Source: Arthrobacter sp. N199823 (GTDB lineage: Bacteria > Actinomycetota > Actinomycetes > Actinomycetales > Micrococcaceae). Taken from it: DNA of 64,000 nt. Under the pieces are notes generated by a model. That model worked only from the letters and a program-made list of their open reading frames with translations, ran no database searches and was not told where the DNA came from. Positions within the stretch are counted from its first letter, which is position 1. Every line of letters begins with the position of its first letter. Shown one piece after another: positions 32,343 through 41,073 of this stretch. The stretch lies in contig NZ_PJIN01000002.1 in assembly GCF_002929705.1 (NCBI RefSeq), positions 589,296 through 653,295 of the forward strand, read 5' to 3'. Position numbers and translations under genes: made by a program.

Positions 32343-33875
32343 GTGATTTCACGTCGCAGTGTCTTACAAGGATTCGCAGCTGGAACTGTTTTGTTGGGAA
32401 TAAGTGCCTGCAGCAGCAACAAGCCCGGCACCAGTGCCGTCGCAGGGGAAGCAACATTGACTCTTGGGGCAGGCGTCGAGCCGTTGTCCTTTGACCCGGC
32501 TCAGTCACGAGAAGCCCAATTTGTCCAGTATTTTCAACCCGTCTTTGACACGCTGATTCGCCGCACTCCGGATGGGCAGCCCGGCCCCATGCTGGCAAAG
32601 TCTTGGAGCTACAACGCGGACAACACGGAGCTGAGCTTCGTGCTTCGTGACGACGTGAAGTTTAGCGACGGCGAAGCGTTCAACGCGGCAGCGGCCAAGG
32701 CCAACCTTGATCGCTTCAAAACTGCCGGCGGGCCGTTGCAGGCGCAACTCGTCTCGCTTGAGTCTGTTACGGCCAAGGACGCAACAACCCTCGTCTTGAC
32801 GCTCAGCACACAAGACCCCAGCCTGATCGTCAATCTTGGTGGACCCAGCGGCTACATGCAATCCCCCAAGCAGTTCACGAACGCCAACATCAAGACCCAG
32901 CCAGTAGGAACAGGCCCCTACAAACTTGACAGGTCCCAAACCACCCCCGGCGCCCAGTACACGTACGTTAAGAACGAGAACTACTGGAACAAGGAGCTGC
33001 AACAGTTCGCCACTATTGTCATTAAGCCAATGAAGGACGAGAATGCGCGTATCAATGCGCTGCGCTCGGGCCAGATTGACGGCATGATTGCAACGGCGAA
33101 GACGATTTCTGAAGCCAAGAAATCCAAGGTCAACGTAGTGGAATACCCGGGCGATTGGCAGGGATTTACCTTCTTTGACCGTGCAGGCACTCTTGCCCCT
33201 GAACTCAAAGACCCCCGAGTCCGTCAGGCAATGAACTACGCGATCGACAAAAAGACCATCCTTGACAAGGTGGGACTGGGCCTGGGTGAGGTCACCAGTC
33301 AAATCTTCAGCCCCGAATCGAGTGCCTACATTAAGGACCTCGACACCGCCTACGGATTCGACATTGCCAAGGCCAAATCGCTGATGGCAGAGGCCGGTCT
33401 TGCCGACGGTTTCACCCTCTCCATGCCATCTTCCTCGAGCATGGATCCAGCCATGGCGCCTGTGCTGCGAGACGGGCTGGCCCAGATCGGCATCAAGGTT
33501 GACTGGGTTGATGTGTCAGCCGCTGCTTACCAAGCTGAGCAACAGTCCGGGAAGTACCCGGCAGTCTTTGCAGGCTTCGGGCAGCCGGCCGTTGGGTGGG
33601 GTGCGGTTACCCAGCTCATTGCGCCCAATGCCGCATGGAATGTGCTCAAGTCAACTGATCCCACGATTGAAGCGTTGCTGCGTAAGATCAGGTTGGCCTC
33701 GGATGCCGACGCCGGGACCGCGTACCAGGAACTAAACAAGTACTTGGTGGATCAGGCGTGGTTTGCGCCGTTCTTCCGCGTCACTCAGCCGTACTACACC
33801 AGCAGCAAGGTTTCTGTGGTGGCGCAAACAGGCCAGGCAGTCCCTTCGATTTACAACTTCACTCCTGCCAAGTGA
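32343..33875 (+). CDS. Family-5 extracellular solute-binding lipoprotein
   Basis: 510 residues. The N-terminus SRRSVLQGFAAGTVLLGISA is a twin-arginine-like signal ending in lipobox LGISAC, so the protein is lipid-anchored outside the membrane. GVEPLSFDPAQSREAQ, FDTLIRRTPDGQPGPMLAKS, LRDDVKFSDGEAFNA, GTGPYKLDRS and DPRVRQAMNYAIDKKTIL are the SBP_bac_5 landmarks. This family binds peptides but also oligosaccharides such as chitooligosaccharides. GTG start with AAGGAG. First gene of a five-gene run ending in the GH20 hexosaminidase. Confidence 0.9.
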   Translation: MISRRSVLQGFAAGTVLLGISACSSNKPGTSAVAGEATLTLGAGVEPLSFDPAQSREAQFVQYFQPVFDTLIRRTPDGQPGPMLAKSWSYNADNTELSFVLRDDVKFSDGEAFNAAAAKANLDRFKTAGGPLQAQLVSLESVTAKDATTLVLTLSTQDPSLIVNLGGPSGYMQSPKQFTNANIKTQPVGTGPYKLDRSQTTPGAQYTYVKNENYWNKELQQFATIVIKPMKDENARINALRSGQIDGMIATAKTISEAKKSKVNVVEYPGDWQGFTFFDRAGTLAPELKDPRVRQAMNYAIDKKTILDKVGLGLGEVTSQIFSPESSAYIKDLDTAYGFDIAKAKSLMAEAGLADGFTLSMPSSSSMDPAMAPVLRDGLAQIGIKVDWVDVSAAAYQAEQQSGKYPAVFAGFGQPAVGWGAVTQLIAPNAAWNVLKSTDPTIEALLRKIRLASDADAGTAYQELNKYLVDQAWFAPFFRVTQPYYTSSKVSVVAQTGQAVPSIYNFTPAK

Positions 33876-33914
33876 CGTACGGCCACCACACTAGGACCTT
33901 CAGGAGCTAGACCC

Positions 33915-34856
33915 ATGATCCACTATGTTGCGCGCCGTTTGGGCGCCGGAGTTCTCCTTGTAATCACCGCATCTTTTGTGGTGTATCTGCTGATGCTCGT
34001 TAACAGCGCGCACATTGCCCAGACCCTGCTAGGCCCGGACGCAACTCCTGACCTCGTGGCACGAAAGTCTGTTGAGCTTGGCTTGGACAAGCCGGGAATC
34101 GTTCAGTACTGGAACTGGCTGTCCCACGCCGTCCGCGGTGATCTGGGTAATTCGTGGAACGACGGGGAATCTGTTGGCTTCTTGATTTTGAACCGAATTC
34201 CAGTGACGTTGTCCATTGCCATTGGCACCATCGTGGTTTCGGTCGCCGTGTCGCTGGTCATCGGCATGGCGGCCGGAGTGCGGCGGGGCGTTCTTGACCG
34301 GATAGTTCAGGTCATCTCCGTCGGCGGTCTGGTTTTCCCCGGATTCTGGCTGGCACTTGTGCTGGTGGTTTTCATTGCCATCAATCTAGGGATTCTCCCT
34401 GCCACTGGTTACACGCCATTCACCCAGGATCCTGCGGGATGGTTCCTCAGTCTGGTCCTACCAGTCTTCTCGTTGGCGTTGGGTGCAGTAGCCGGGTTGT
34501 CGCAACAAATTCGCAGCGCAACCATCGCTACGTTGGAGAAGGACTATATCCGCACCCTGCGCAGCCGTGGCCTACCCGAATGGCTCGTATTATTGCGGCA
34601 CGTGCTGCGCAATGCGGCACCTCCAACGCTGACAATTGTCTCGTTGAATTTCATTGGCCTGATGAGCGGGGCGGTCATGATCGAGCAGATCTTTGCCCTG
34701 CCAGGTATCGGTTCCCTTGCCGTTACCTCAACGACCAGTGGTGATATTCCCGTGGTTATGGGAACAGTGATTATCGCAGTGATCATCGTAGTCCTCGTCA
34801 ACATAGCCGTAGACCTGGTCAACGGCTGGCTCAATCCGAAGGTACGTCTCTCATGA
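33915..34856 (+). CDS. ABC transporter permease (DppB/OppB type)
   Basis: 313 residues, six predicted membrane helices. The N-terminal MIHYVARRLGAGVLLVITAS and the EAA-like coupling loop (EKDYIRTLRSRGLPEWLVLL, then RHVLRNAAP) are characteristic of the B-type permease in peptide/oligosaccharide importers. GAVMIEQIFALPGIGSLAV precedes the last helices. The stop overlaps the start of the permease-ATPase fusion by four bases. Confidence 0.9.
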   Translation: MIHYVARRLGAGVLLVITASFVVYLLMLVNSAHIAQTLLGPDATPDLVARKSVELGLDKPGIVQYWNWLSHAVRGDLGNSWNDGESVGFLILNRIPVTLSIAIGTIVVSVAVSLVIGMAAGVRRGVLDRIVQVISVGGLVFPGFWLALVLVVFIAINLGILPATGYTPFTQDPAGWFLSLVLPVFSLALGAVAGLSQQIRSATIATLEKDYIRTLRSRGLPEWLVLLRHVLRNAAPPTLTIVSLNFIGLMSGAVMIEQIFALPGIGSLAVTSTTSGDIPVVMGTVIIAVIIVVLVNIAVDLVNGWLNPKVRLS

Positions 34857-36646
34857 GCACCATTTCTCTCACTAAGGCCTCCGCCACCATGGCTCGACGC
34901 GGGACGTGGCACAGGCTTCTGCACGCACCTCTCGCTCTCACGGCACTGATCCTGCTGTTTTTGATCGTACTGGCAACCTTGGCGGCCCCTCTACTGACCC
35001 CGTATGACCCCAATGTTGGGATTTTGGCCGATGCACTCGCCACCCCGGGCCCTAACCACTGGCTTGGCGCCGACAGTGCCGGCCGCGATATTTTCGCACG
35101 CCTGCTTTTTGGTGGCCGGGTAACTCTCGGCGCCGCGGCCCTGGCCTTGACGGTGGCCACTGTGGTTGGTGTACTGACAGGTTTGTTTGCCGGCTTTTAC
35201 GGTAAATGGTTTGATGTCTTCTCTGAATGGACCACCAGCTTGGTTATGGCGCTGCCTACCATCATGCTCCTCTTGGCTGTTCGGGCTGCCGTTGGCAATA
35301 TTCTTTGGATCAGCATGGTGGTGCTTGGCTTGCATTTGGCTCCGGGCTTCCACCGCCTGACTCGAACCATCGTGGTGGGTGTGCGTCACGAACTGTACGT
35401 TGATGCGGCACGGGTCTCCGGTCTCAGTGACGTTCGAATCGTCCTTCGCCATGTCCTCGCCGCCGTCCGGGCGCCCATCATCATCAATGCTGCCTTGACG
35501 GCTGTTGTGGCCATTGGCGTTCAGTCCGGCCTTGAATTCTTGGGCCTCGCCAACACTCAAATTGCCTCCTGGGGAACCATGCTCAACGAGGCCATGGTCA
35601 ATCTCTATGTGGCCCCGGCATTGATGCTGTGGCCCGGCATTGCCCTGGGCATTGTGAACGTGGCGTTGATCCTCTTTGGCAACGGACTCCGAGATGCTCT
35701 TGAAGACAGGCCGGCTGCTCAAGGTGGAAAGAAGCGCACGACGGCGGCCGCGTTGGCTGCTGCTGCGGCCCAAGACAGCGAGGGTGAGAGAGTCTCAGCG
35801 CTCGTGCCTGATGCAGTCCTGCGCGTGGAGGGCCTACGCATTGGCTACCCTAGCGCCGACGGTATCTCGACGGTTGTCCATGGCGTGGACCTCGCGGTGC
35901 GCCCCGGGGAAGTCCTAGGGCTCGTGGGCGAATCAGGTTCCGGAAAAACGCAAACAGCGTGGTCTGTTCTTGACCTGCTGCCTCGTGAAGCCATGATCCT
36001 TGGCGGATCCATCACAATCGACGGCCAGGACCGCGCTAAGCTTCCGGCTGGACGGCGTCGAGCTTTACTAGGGAACACCCTGGCCTACATTCCACAAGAG
36101 CCGATGTCCAACCTCGACCCATCATTTACAGTGGGTCAACAACTGACCCTGCCCCTGCGCCACACCATGGGAATGAGTCGTGGCGAGGCTAAAGCCAAGG
36201 CCTTGGCACTTCTGGAACGGGTGGGTATCGCAGACCCGGAACGGACGTTCAATTCATATCCGCACCAGATTTCCGGTGGCATGGCCCAACGCGTGCTCAT
36301 TGCTGGCGCTGTATCTTGTGAACCCAAGGTGCTGGTGGCCGATGAACCAACCACGGCCCTGGACGTGACAGTTCAGGCCGAGGTTCTTGACCTGCTACGC
36401 AGTCTGCAGCAGGAACGCGGCATGGCGATCCTGCTGGTCACCCACAACTTTGGGGTGGTGGCAGACATCTGTGACCGGGTGGCAGTGATGCAGCATGGCC
36501 GCATTGTGGAAACCGGAGATGTCGCCGAGATCTTCGCGGCCCCGCAGCACCCCTACACTCGCATGTTGCTTGGTTCGCTGCTGCATGAGCGTGAACCGCG
36601 AACTCGACTTGTAGATTCGGAACAGCCGTTGGAGGCGTCGGTATGA
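34853..36646 (+). CDS. ABC transporter permease-ATPase fusion (DppC-DppD type)
   Basis: 597 residues. Residues about 1-280 are a DppC-type permease: PNHWLGADSAGRDIFARLLF, TMVVLGLHLAP-like helices, and the EAA loop ELYVDAARVSGLSDVRIVLR. An Ala-rich linker (about 285-310) joins an ABC ATPase: Walker A GLVGESGSGKTQTAWSVLDL, Q-loop YIPQEPMSNLDPS, signature ISGGMAQRVLIAGAV, Walker B VLVADEPTTALDVTVQ, then the Opp/Dpp C-terminal extension QHPYTRMLLGSLL. Such fusions are normal in actinobacterial importers, so this is not a sequencing artefact. It overlaps both neighbours by four bases. Confidence 0.92.
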   Translation: MSTISLTKASATMARRGTWHRLLHAPLALTALILLFLIVLATLAAPLLTPYDPNVGILADALATPGPNHWLGADSAGRDIFARLLFGGRVTLGAAALALTVATVVGVLTGLFAGFYGKWFDVFSEWTTSLVMALPTIMLLLAVRAAVGNILWISMVVLGLHLAPGFHRLTRTIVVGVRHELYVDAARVSGLSDVRIVLRHVLAAVRAPIIINAALTAVVAIGVQSGLEFLGLANTQIASWGTMLNEAMVNLYVAPALMLWPGIALGIVNVALILFGNGLRDALEDRPAAQGGKKRTTAAALAAAAAQDSEGERVSALVPDAVLRVEGLRIGYPSADGISTVVHGVDLAVRPGEVLGLVGESGSGKTQTAWSVLDLLPREAMILGGSITIDGQDRAKLPAGRRRALLGNTLAYIPQEPMSNLDPSFTVGQQLTLPLRHTMGMSRGEAKAKALALLERVGIADPERTFNSYPHQISGGMAQRVLIAGAVSCEPKVLVADEPTTALDVTVQAEVLDLLRSLQQERGMAILLVTHNFGVVADICDRVAVMQHGRIVETGDVAEIFAAPQHPYTRMLLGSLLHEREPRTRLVDSEQPLEASV

Positions 36647-37467
36647 GCGAAAATTTGTTGGAAATCAATGACCTGGTGACCGAATTCCCGATGCGCGGAT
36701 GGGGAAAGGCGCCCTTCCGTGCGCTGCAGGGCATCAACCTGCAGCTTGCCAAGGGCGAGACCCTTGGCTTGGTGGGGGAATCGGGGTCGGGTAAAACCAC
36801 CCTTGGACGTGCCGTGTTGGGGTTGGCGCCGGTGACCGAAGGGTCCATCATTTTTGAGGGCCGCAACCTGGCCACCATGACCCGGCAGCAGCGCCGTCAA
36901 ATGTCCGATCAACTCCAGGTAGTCTTCCAGGACCCCTATACGTCATTAAACCCGGCCATGAGCATCGAAGAGATCTTGGCCGAGCCACTTCGGGTGCGTG
37001 GCACCTCCAGGGCCGATGCCAACACCCGCATAGCCCAGCTGCTTGATCGGGTGCAACTGCCGGCCGACAGCGGCCAGCGGCTGCCCCGCGAATTTTCCGG
37101 AGGACAGCGCCAACGCGTGGCTATTGCCCGGGCGCTCGCTTTGAACCCGCGGCTCATTGTGTGCGACGAACCAGTCTCCGCCTTGGACCTTTCCACGCAG
37201 GCCCGGATTCTGGATTTGTTTCTGGAACTCCAGGAAGACACCGGGGTGGCCTACCTGTTCATCTCGCACGACCTTGAAGTGGTCCGGCACATCAGCCACC
37301 GCGTCGCCGTCATGTACCGCGGCGAAATCGTCGAATGCGGCGACGCCGCTCAGGTCACGAAGAACCCGGAGCACCCGTATACCCGCCGCCTACTGATGGC
37401 GTCGCCGGTTCCCAATCCCGCGGAACAGAAGAAGCGCCGCGAGGAACGGAAGGCGCTGTCTCTCTAG
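36643..37467 (+). CDS. ABC transporter ATPase (DppF/OppF type)
   Basis: 274 residues. Walker A GLVGESGSGKTTLGRAVLG, Q-loop VVFQDPYTSLNPAMS, signature FSGGQRQRVAIARAL, Walker B LIVCDEPVSALDLSTQA, H-loop LFISHDLEVVRHISHR, and the C-terminal HPYTRRLLMASPVPNP substrate-family extension. It pairs with the ATPase half of the preceding fusion to energise import. 111 bp separate it from the GH20 gene. Confidence 0.93.
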   Translation: MSENLLEINDLVTEFPMRGWGKAPFRALQGINLQLAKGETLGLVGESGSGKTTLGRAVLGLAPVTEGSIIFEGRNLATMTRQQRRQMSDQLQVVFQDPYTSLNPAMSIEEILAEPLRVRGTSRADANTRIAQLLDRVQLPADSGQRLPREFSGGQRQRVAIARALALNPRLIVCDEPVSALDLSTQARILDLFLELQEDTGVAYLFISHDLEVVRHISHRVAVMYRGEIVECGDAAQVTKNPEHPYTRRLLMASPVPNPAEQKKRREERKALSL

Positions 37468-37578
37468 GCAATCCCCACCTGAGTCCTCAAGGCTCGGGAA
37501 GATCGACGGCGACGATCGCCACTGGTGCCTGCAGAATAGCCCTGAACGCCATATCCCTCTCCCCGAAAGTCCTTCATC

Positions 37579-39060
37579 ATGAGCAGCAAGCAAAACCTTG
37601 TCCCGGGATTCCAACAATTCACCCCGCGCGCCGGATCCAGCCTCATCGGCGACCGCCTGCAGTTTTTAGCGGGACCCGGGGCGGAGACGGTTACTTCCAC
37701 ACTTATTACGGATTTGGCCGAGCTGCACGGAATTCAAGCAGTGCTGTCAGTCAGCGCCCCGGCTAACACTCCAACGCTAGGCGAGGGAGCCGACGTCGTA
37801 CTGAGCCTTGATCCGACACTTGCGGACTTCGCCGGCATTGACGAGCCGCTGCGTGCCGAAGCGTACAAACTGGACGTGGGGGAGCGAATCATTCTTACTG
37901 CCGCCACCGAGCAGGGGCTCTATTGGGCCAGTCGCAGCTTTTTGCAAATGATCCAGGAATCCGGTGAGGCCAGGGCCCTGGACTTCGGAACGGCACTCGA
38001 TTGGCCGGAGTACCCCGTCCGTGGATTCCTCATTGATACCGGGCGCCGCTTCATGGCACCGGAGTTCATTCGAGACTTGATCCGCACCCTGAGCTGGCAC
38101 AAGCTGAACACCCTCGTCATACATTTGAACGACAACGAGATCGTCAAAGACACCGGACGGAGCTGGGACGGGGCCCAACACGGCTTCCGGCTCCGGGCCG
38201 AATCCGGCGATTTTGCCTCGCTCGCCAGCGCCGACGGCTCCTATTCGCGTCAGGATTGGGACTCCTTCGAGGACCTGGCCGCCGCCCGCGGAATCACGAT
38301 CATTGCCGAAATTGATGCCCCTGCCCATTCGCGGGCTTTCATCGCTCAGGACCCTGAGCTGGGCCGCGACAACGGCAATTCGGACATGCTTGACCTCACA
38401 GGTGACTACGCCCTGAACTTCATGAAACGGCTCTTTGACGAGTTTCTGCCGTGGTTCCGGGGTCCAGTGGTGCACTTCGGTGCGGACGAATACGAGCGCG
38501 GCCTCGATGCAGATTTTAAGCGCTATTTCAACCAGATGGCCGCCCATCTTCGTGCGGCCGGCAAGTCACCTATGGCTTGGGGATCCATCACCACGATGTC
38601 CGGTGGCGCTGGTGCACCAGCTCCAGAAGGATATGACCGCGACGTGGTCATCTGTTCCTGGAACAACGGCTGGTACGGGCCCAAAGAAGCGGTAGCCGAT
38701 GGGTACCGCATCCTCAATACGAATGACGATTTGCTCTACACCGTGCCGTACGCGGACTACTACTGTGGCGACGGGCTGCGCTTGGAGAAGCTGTGGAGCG
38801 ACTGGGAACCCCACGTTTTTGGTGGCGATCAGGACCTTCACAAGCAGCACCCGCAGCTCTTAGGATCGCTGTCGGCCTGCTGGAATGATCTGGTGCTGCT
38901 GGACTACGACGAGCATGACGTTTATCGCATGGTTTCGCCGAGCTTCCCCTTACTGGGTCAAAAGATGTGGGGTGGCACGCCTGAGGGTATGAGCTTCAGC
39001 GAATTTACCGAGCTCGCGGCCCGTGTGGGGGCTTGGCCCGGGAGGGAATTCGTCCTCTAG
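37579..39060 (+). CDS. Glycoside hydrolase family 20 beta-N-acetylhexosaminidase
   Basis: 493 residues, no signal peptide, so intracellular. Residues 1-145 form a GH20b-like N-terminal domain. The catalytic barrel starts at LDWPEYPVRGFLIDTGRRFM, continues WHKLNTLVIHLNDNEI, and carries the D-E pair of substrate-assisted catalysis in VVHFGADEYERGLD (Asp303-Glu304). CSWNNGWYGPKEAV and SACWNDLVLLDYDEHDV supply later active-site aromatics. These enzymes cleave terminal GlcNAc or GalNAc; some accept 6-sulfo-GlcNAc. As last gene of the import operon, and facing a cytoplasmic sulfatase, it likely processes the imported glycan. Confidence 0.9.
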   Translation: MSSKQNLVPGFQQFTPRAGSSLIGDRLQFLAGPGAETVTSTLITDLAELHGIQAVLSVSAPANTPTLGEGADVVLSLDPTLADFAGIDEPLRAEAYKLDVGERIILTAATEQGLYWASRSFLQMIQESGEARALDFGTALDWPEYPVRGFLIDTGRRFMAPEFIRDLIRTLSWHKLNTLVIHLNDNEIVKDTGRSWDGAQHGFRLRAESGDFASLASADGSYSRQDWDSFEDLAAARGITIIAEIDAPAHSRAFIAQDPELGRDNGNSDMLDLTGDYALNFMKRLFDEFLPWFRGPVVHFGADEYERGLDADFKRYFNQMAAHLRAAGKSPMAWGSITTMSGGAGAPAPEGYDRDVVICSWNNGWYGPKEAVADGYRILNTNDDLLYTVPYADYYCGDGLRLEKLWSDWEPHVFGGDQDLHKQHPQLLGSLSACWNDLVLLDYDEHDVYRMVSPSFPLLGQKMWGGTPEGMSFSEFTELAARVGAWPGREFVL

Positions 39061-39283
39061 GAAGTCCCGCCAAACTGAGCCGGGCATTGAGAATGCGGGA
39101 CTGGACGAGTCGGGACGTGCCAGGAGACTCAATGCTCGAATGGAGCGAGCCAGTCATCCTTGTCGCGTTGGAACCGCCACAAGCTCAGGCCCAGGAGGCC
39201 CGCTGCGAATGTTGACGCACAGTTAATCGCAAATTCATGACATCCGCTGCGCTTGTTAAATTGGCCTGACTACGTTGGCAGGC

Positions 39284-40870
39284 ATGGATAACATTTCACG
39301 TAGAGCAATCCTTTCAGCTGGTCTTGGTGCCGGCCTCGTCGCCGCAGTGCCCGGAGCCGCCTTTGCCACTTCAATGGCGGATAACTCCAGCATTCGAAGC
39401 AATCCCTTCCTCCTAGGCATCGCTTCCGGCGAGCCGTGGCCGGATGGATTCGTGATCTGGACCCGACTAGCGTTGGATCCGTTAGCCGAAGATGGCCTGG
39501 GCGGCATGCCCTCCCGGAAAGTCGCCGTGGCCTGGGAGGTGGCCGAAGACGCCACCATGCGCAAAGTGGTAGCGCGCGGGGTGGAGCAGGCAAGTATCCA
39601 AACCGCCCACTCCGTCCATGTTGAGCTGCGCGGGCTGCGTCCGGGCCGCGAGTACTACTACCGCTTCCGCACCGGCCGCCACATCAGTCCCGTTGGCCGC
39701 ACTCTCACCAGTCCGGCCCGGCATGAAACGCCGTCGTCGTTGGCCATGGCATTCGCCAGCTGCTCCCAGTACGAGCACGGCTATTTCACGGCTTACTCGC
39801 GACTGGCTCAGGACCACCCAGACCTGGTGCTGCACCTGGGCGACTACATGTACGAATACAAGAAGGGCAGCTACGTGATTGGCGGCGGCAACCCCCGCGA
39901 CCATCAGGGGCCGGAAACGTCCACACTGCAGGGGTACCGGCAACGTCACGCACAATACAAGTCCGATGCCGATCTGCAGGCAGCGCACGCAATCGCACCG
40001 TGGTTGGTGGTCTGGGACGACCACGAAGTGGACAACAACTGGGCAGATGAGGTTCCCGAGAACAAGGACGCCAATCAGCTCAACGACACCACCGAGCGTT
40101 TCCGGCAGCGCCGGACAGCGGCCTTCCAGGCGTACTACGAGAACATGCCGCTGCGTCCCTCGTCCGTGCCGGCAGGGTTCGATATGAAGATCTACCGCAC
40201 CATCAAGTGGGGCCAGCTGGCCAATTTCCACATGATGGATACCCGGCAGTACCGCGACGACCAGCTGGCCGGAGACGGCTGGAAGAAGAACGTCACTGAA
40301 CGCCTGGCCGAGGATCGCACCATCACCGGGGAGACGCAGGAGAAGTGGCTGCTGGACGGCTTCAAGAACTCCACGCAGCGATGGGACATTTTGGGCCAGC
40401 AGGTGTTCTTCGCGGAGCGGGACCGGGACAAGGCTCTCGATATTGACGACGTCTCCATGGACGGCTGGGATGGCTATGCCGCCTCCCGCCGCCGCATCAC
40501 CCAAGGCTGGGTGGACGCGAACGTTCGCAACGCCGTCGTCCTCACTGGCGATGTACACCGTAACTGGGCCAACGATCTCAAGGTGGATTACAAGGATCCG
40601 GCGTCAGCTGTGGTTGGTTCGGAATTGGTATGCACCTCCATTACCTCCACAGGTGATGGCACGGGGGCAACCACTGATTCGACCATGGCGTGGAACCCGC
40701 ACCTGAAGTTCTACAACGACAACCGCGGCTACGTGAACACCACGATCACCAAGGACGCGCTCACCGCGGACTTCCGGACACTTGACTACGTCACGACGCC
40801 CGGAGCTCCCGTCAGCACGAAGGCGTCCTTCGTCATCCCGGACGGAATTCGGGGGCTGCAAGCGAAATAA
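39284..40870 (+). CDS. phoD: PhoD-family alkaline phosphatase/phosphodiesterase, Tat-exported
   Basis: 528 residues. The Tat signal reads ISRRAILSAGLGAGLVAAVP and is cleaved near AAFA. A Fn3-like N-terminal domain (SGEPWPDGFVIWTRL) precedes the PhoD metal core: MAFASCSQYEHGYFTAYSRL, LVLHLGDYMYEY, WLVVWDDHEVDNNWADEVPE and NAVVLTGDVHRNWANDL. PhoD enzymes are Ca/Fe-dependent and scavenge phosphate from phosphodiesters and teichoic acid. The ATG at 39284 is preferred over a TTG at 39275. Upstream GTTAATCGCAA and ATTCATGACAT could be PHO-box-like direct units, but the match is weak. Confidence 0.9.
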   Translation: MDNISRRAILSAGLGAGLVAAVPGAAFATSMADNSSIRSNPFLLGIASGEPWPDGFVIWTRLALDPLAEDGLGGMPSRKVAVAWEVAEDATMRKVVARGVEQASIQTAHSVHVELRGLRPGREYYYRFRTGRHISPVGRTLTSPARHETPSSLAMAFASCSQYEHGYFTAYSRLAQDHPDLVLHLGDYMYEYKKGSYVIGGGNPRDHQGPETSTLQGYRQRHAQYKSDADLQAAHAIAPWLVVWDDHEVDNNWADEVPENKDANQLNDTTERFRQRRTAAFQAYYENMPLRPSSVPAGFDMKIYRTIKWGQLANFHMMDTRQYRDDQLAGDGWKKNVTERLAEDRTITGETQEKWLLDGFKNSTQRWDILGQQVFFAERDRDKALDIDDVSMDGWDGYAASRRRITQGWVDANVRNAVVLTGDVHRNWANDLKVDYKDPASAVVGSELVCTSITSTGDGTGATTDSTMAWNPHLKFYNDNRGYVNTTITKDALTADFRTLDYVTTPGAPVSTKASFVIPDGIRGLQAK

Positions 40871-40881
40871 AGGCTGGCATC

Positions 40882-40916
40882 AAGACCGGAAGGCCGAATC
40901 ATGGCCTTCCGGTCTT
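40882..40916 (+). terminator. Intrinsic terminator of phoD
   Basis: Perfect 14-bp stem AAGACCGGAAGGCC with its complement, 7-nt loop GAATCAT, followed by CTGTGTT. Begins 12 bp after the stop codon. Confidence 0.8.
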
Positions 40917-41073
40917 CTGTGTTGCTGGGAAATCCGGTGGGCCGGCTGAGCTGGGATTGCTCGTCGTCGGCCATGGACTCAAACCTCGTGAGCTGTAGTC
41001 AGTGCGGACCTGCGGGGCTATTCTTTCGTTGAGGGCAGAAGTCTCGAATGACTCGACGATGGAAGGCTGAACA

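Noticed and set aside
34853-36646. Permease-ATPase reading frame as a sequencing fusion
   Set aside because: The linker is in frame and such permease-ATPase fusions are normal in actinobacterial peptide/oligosaccharide importers.
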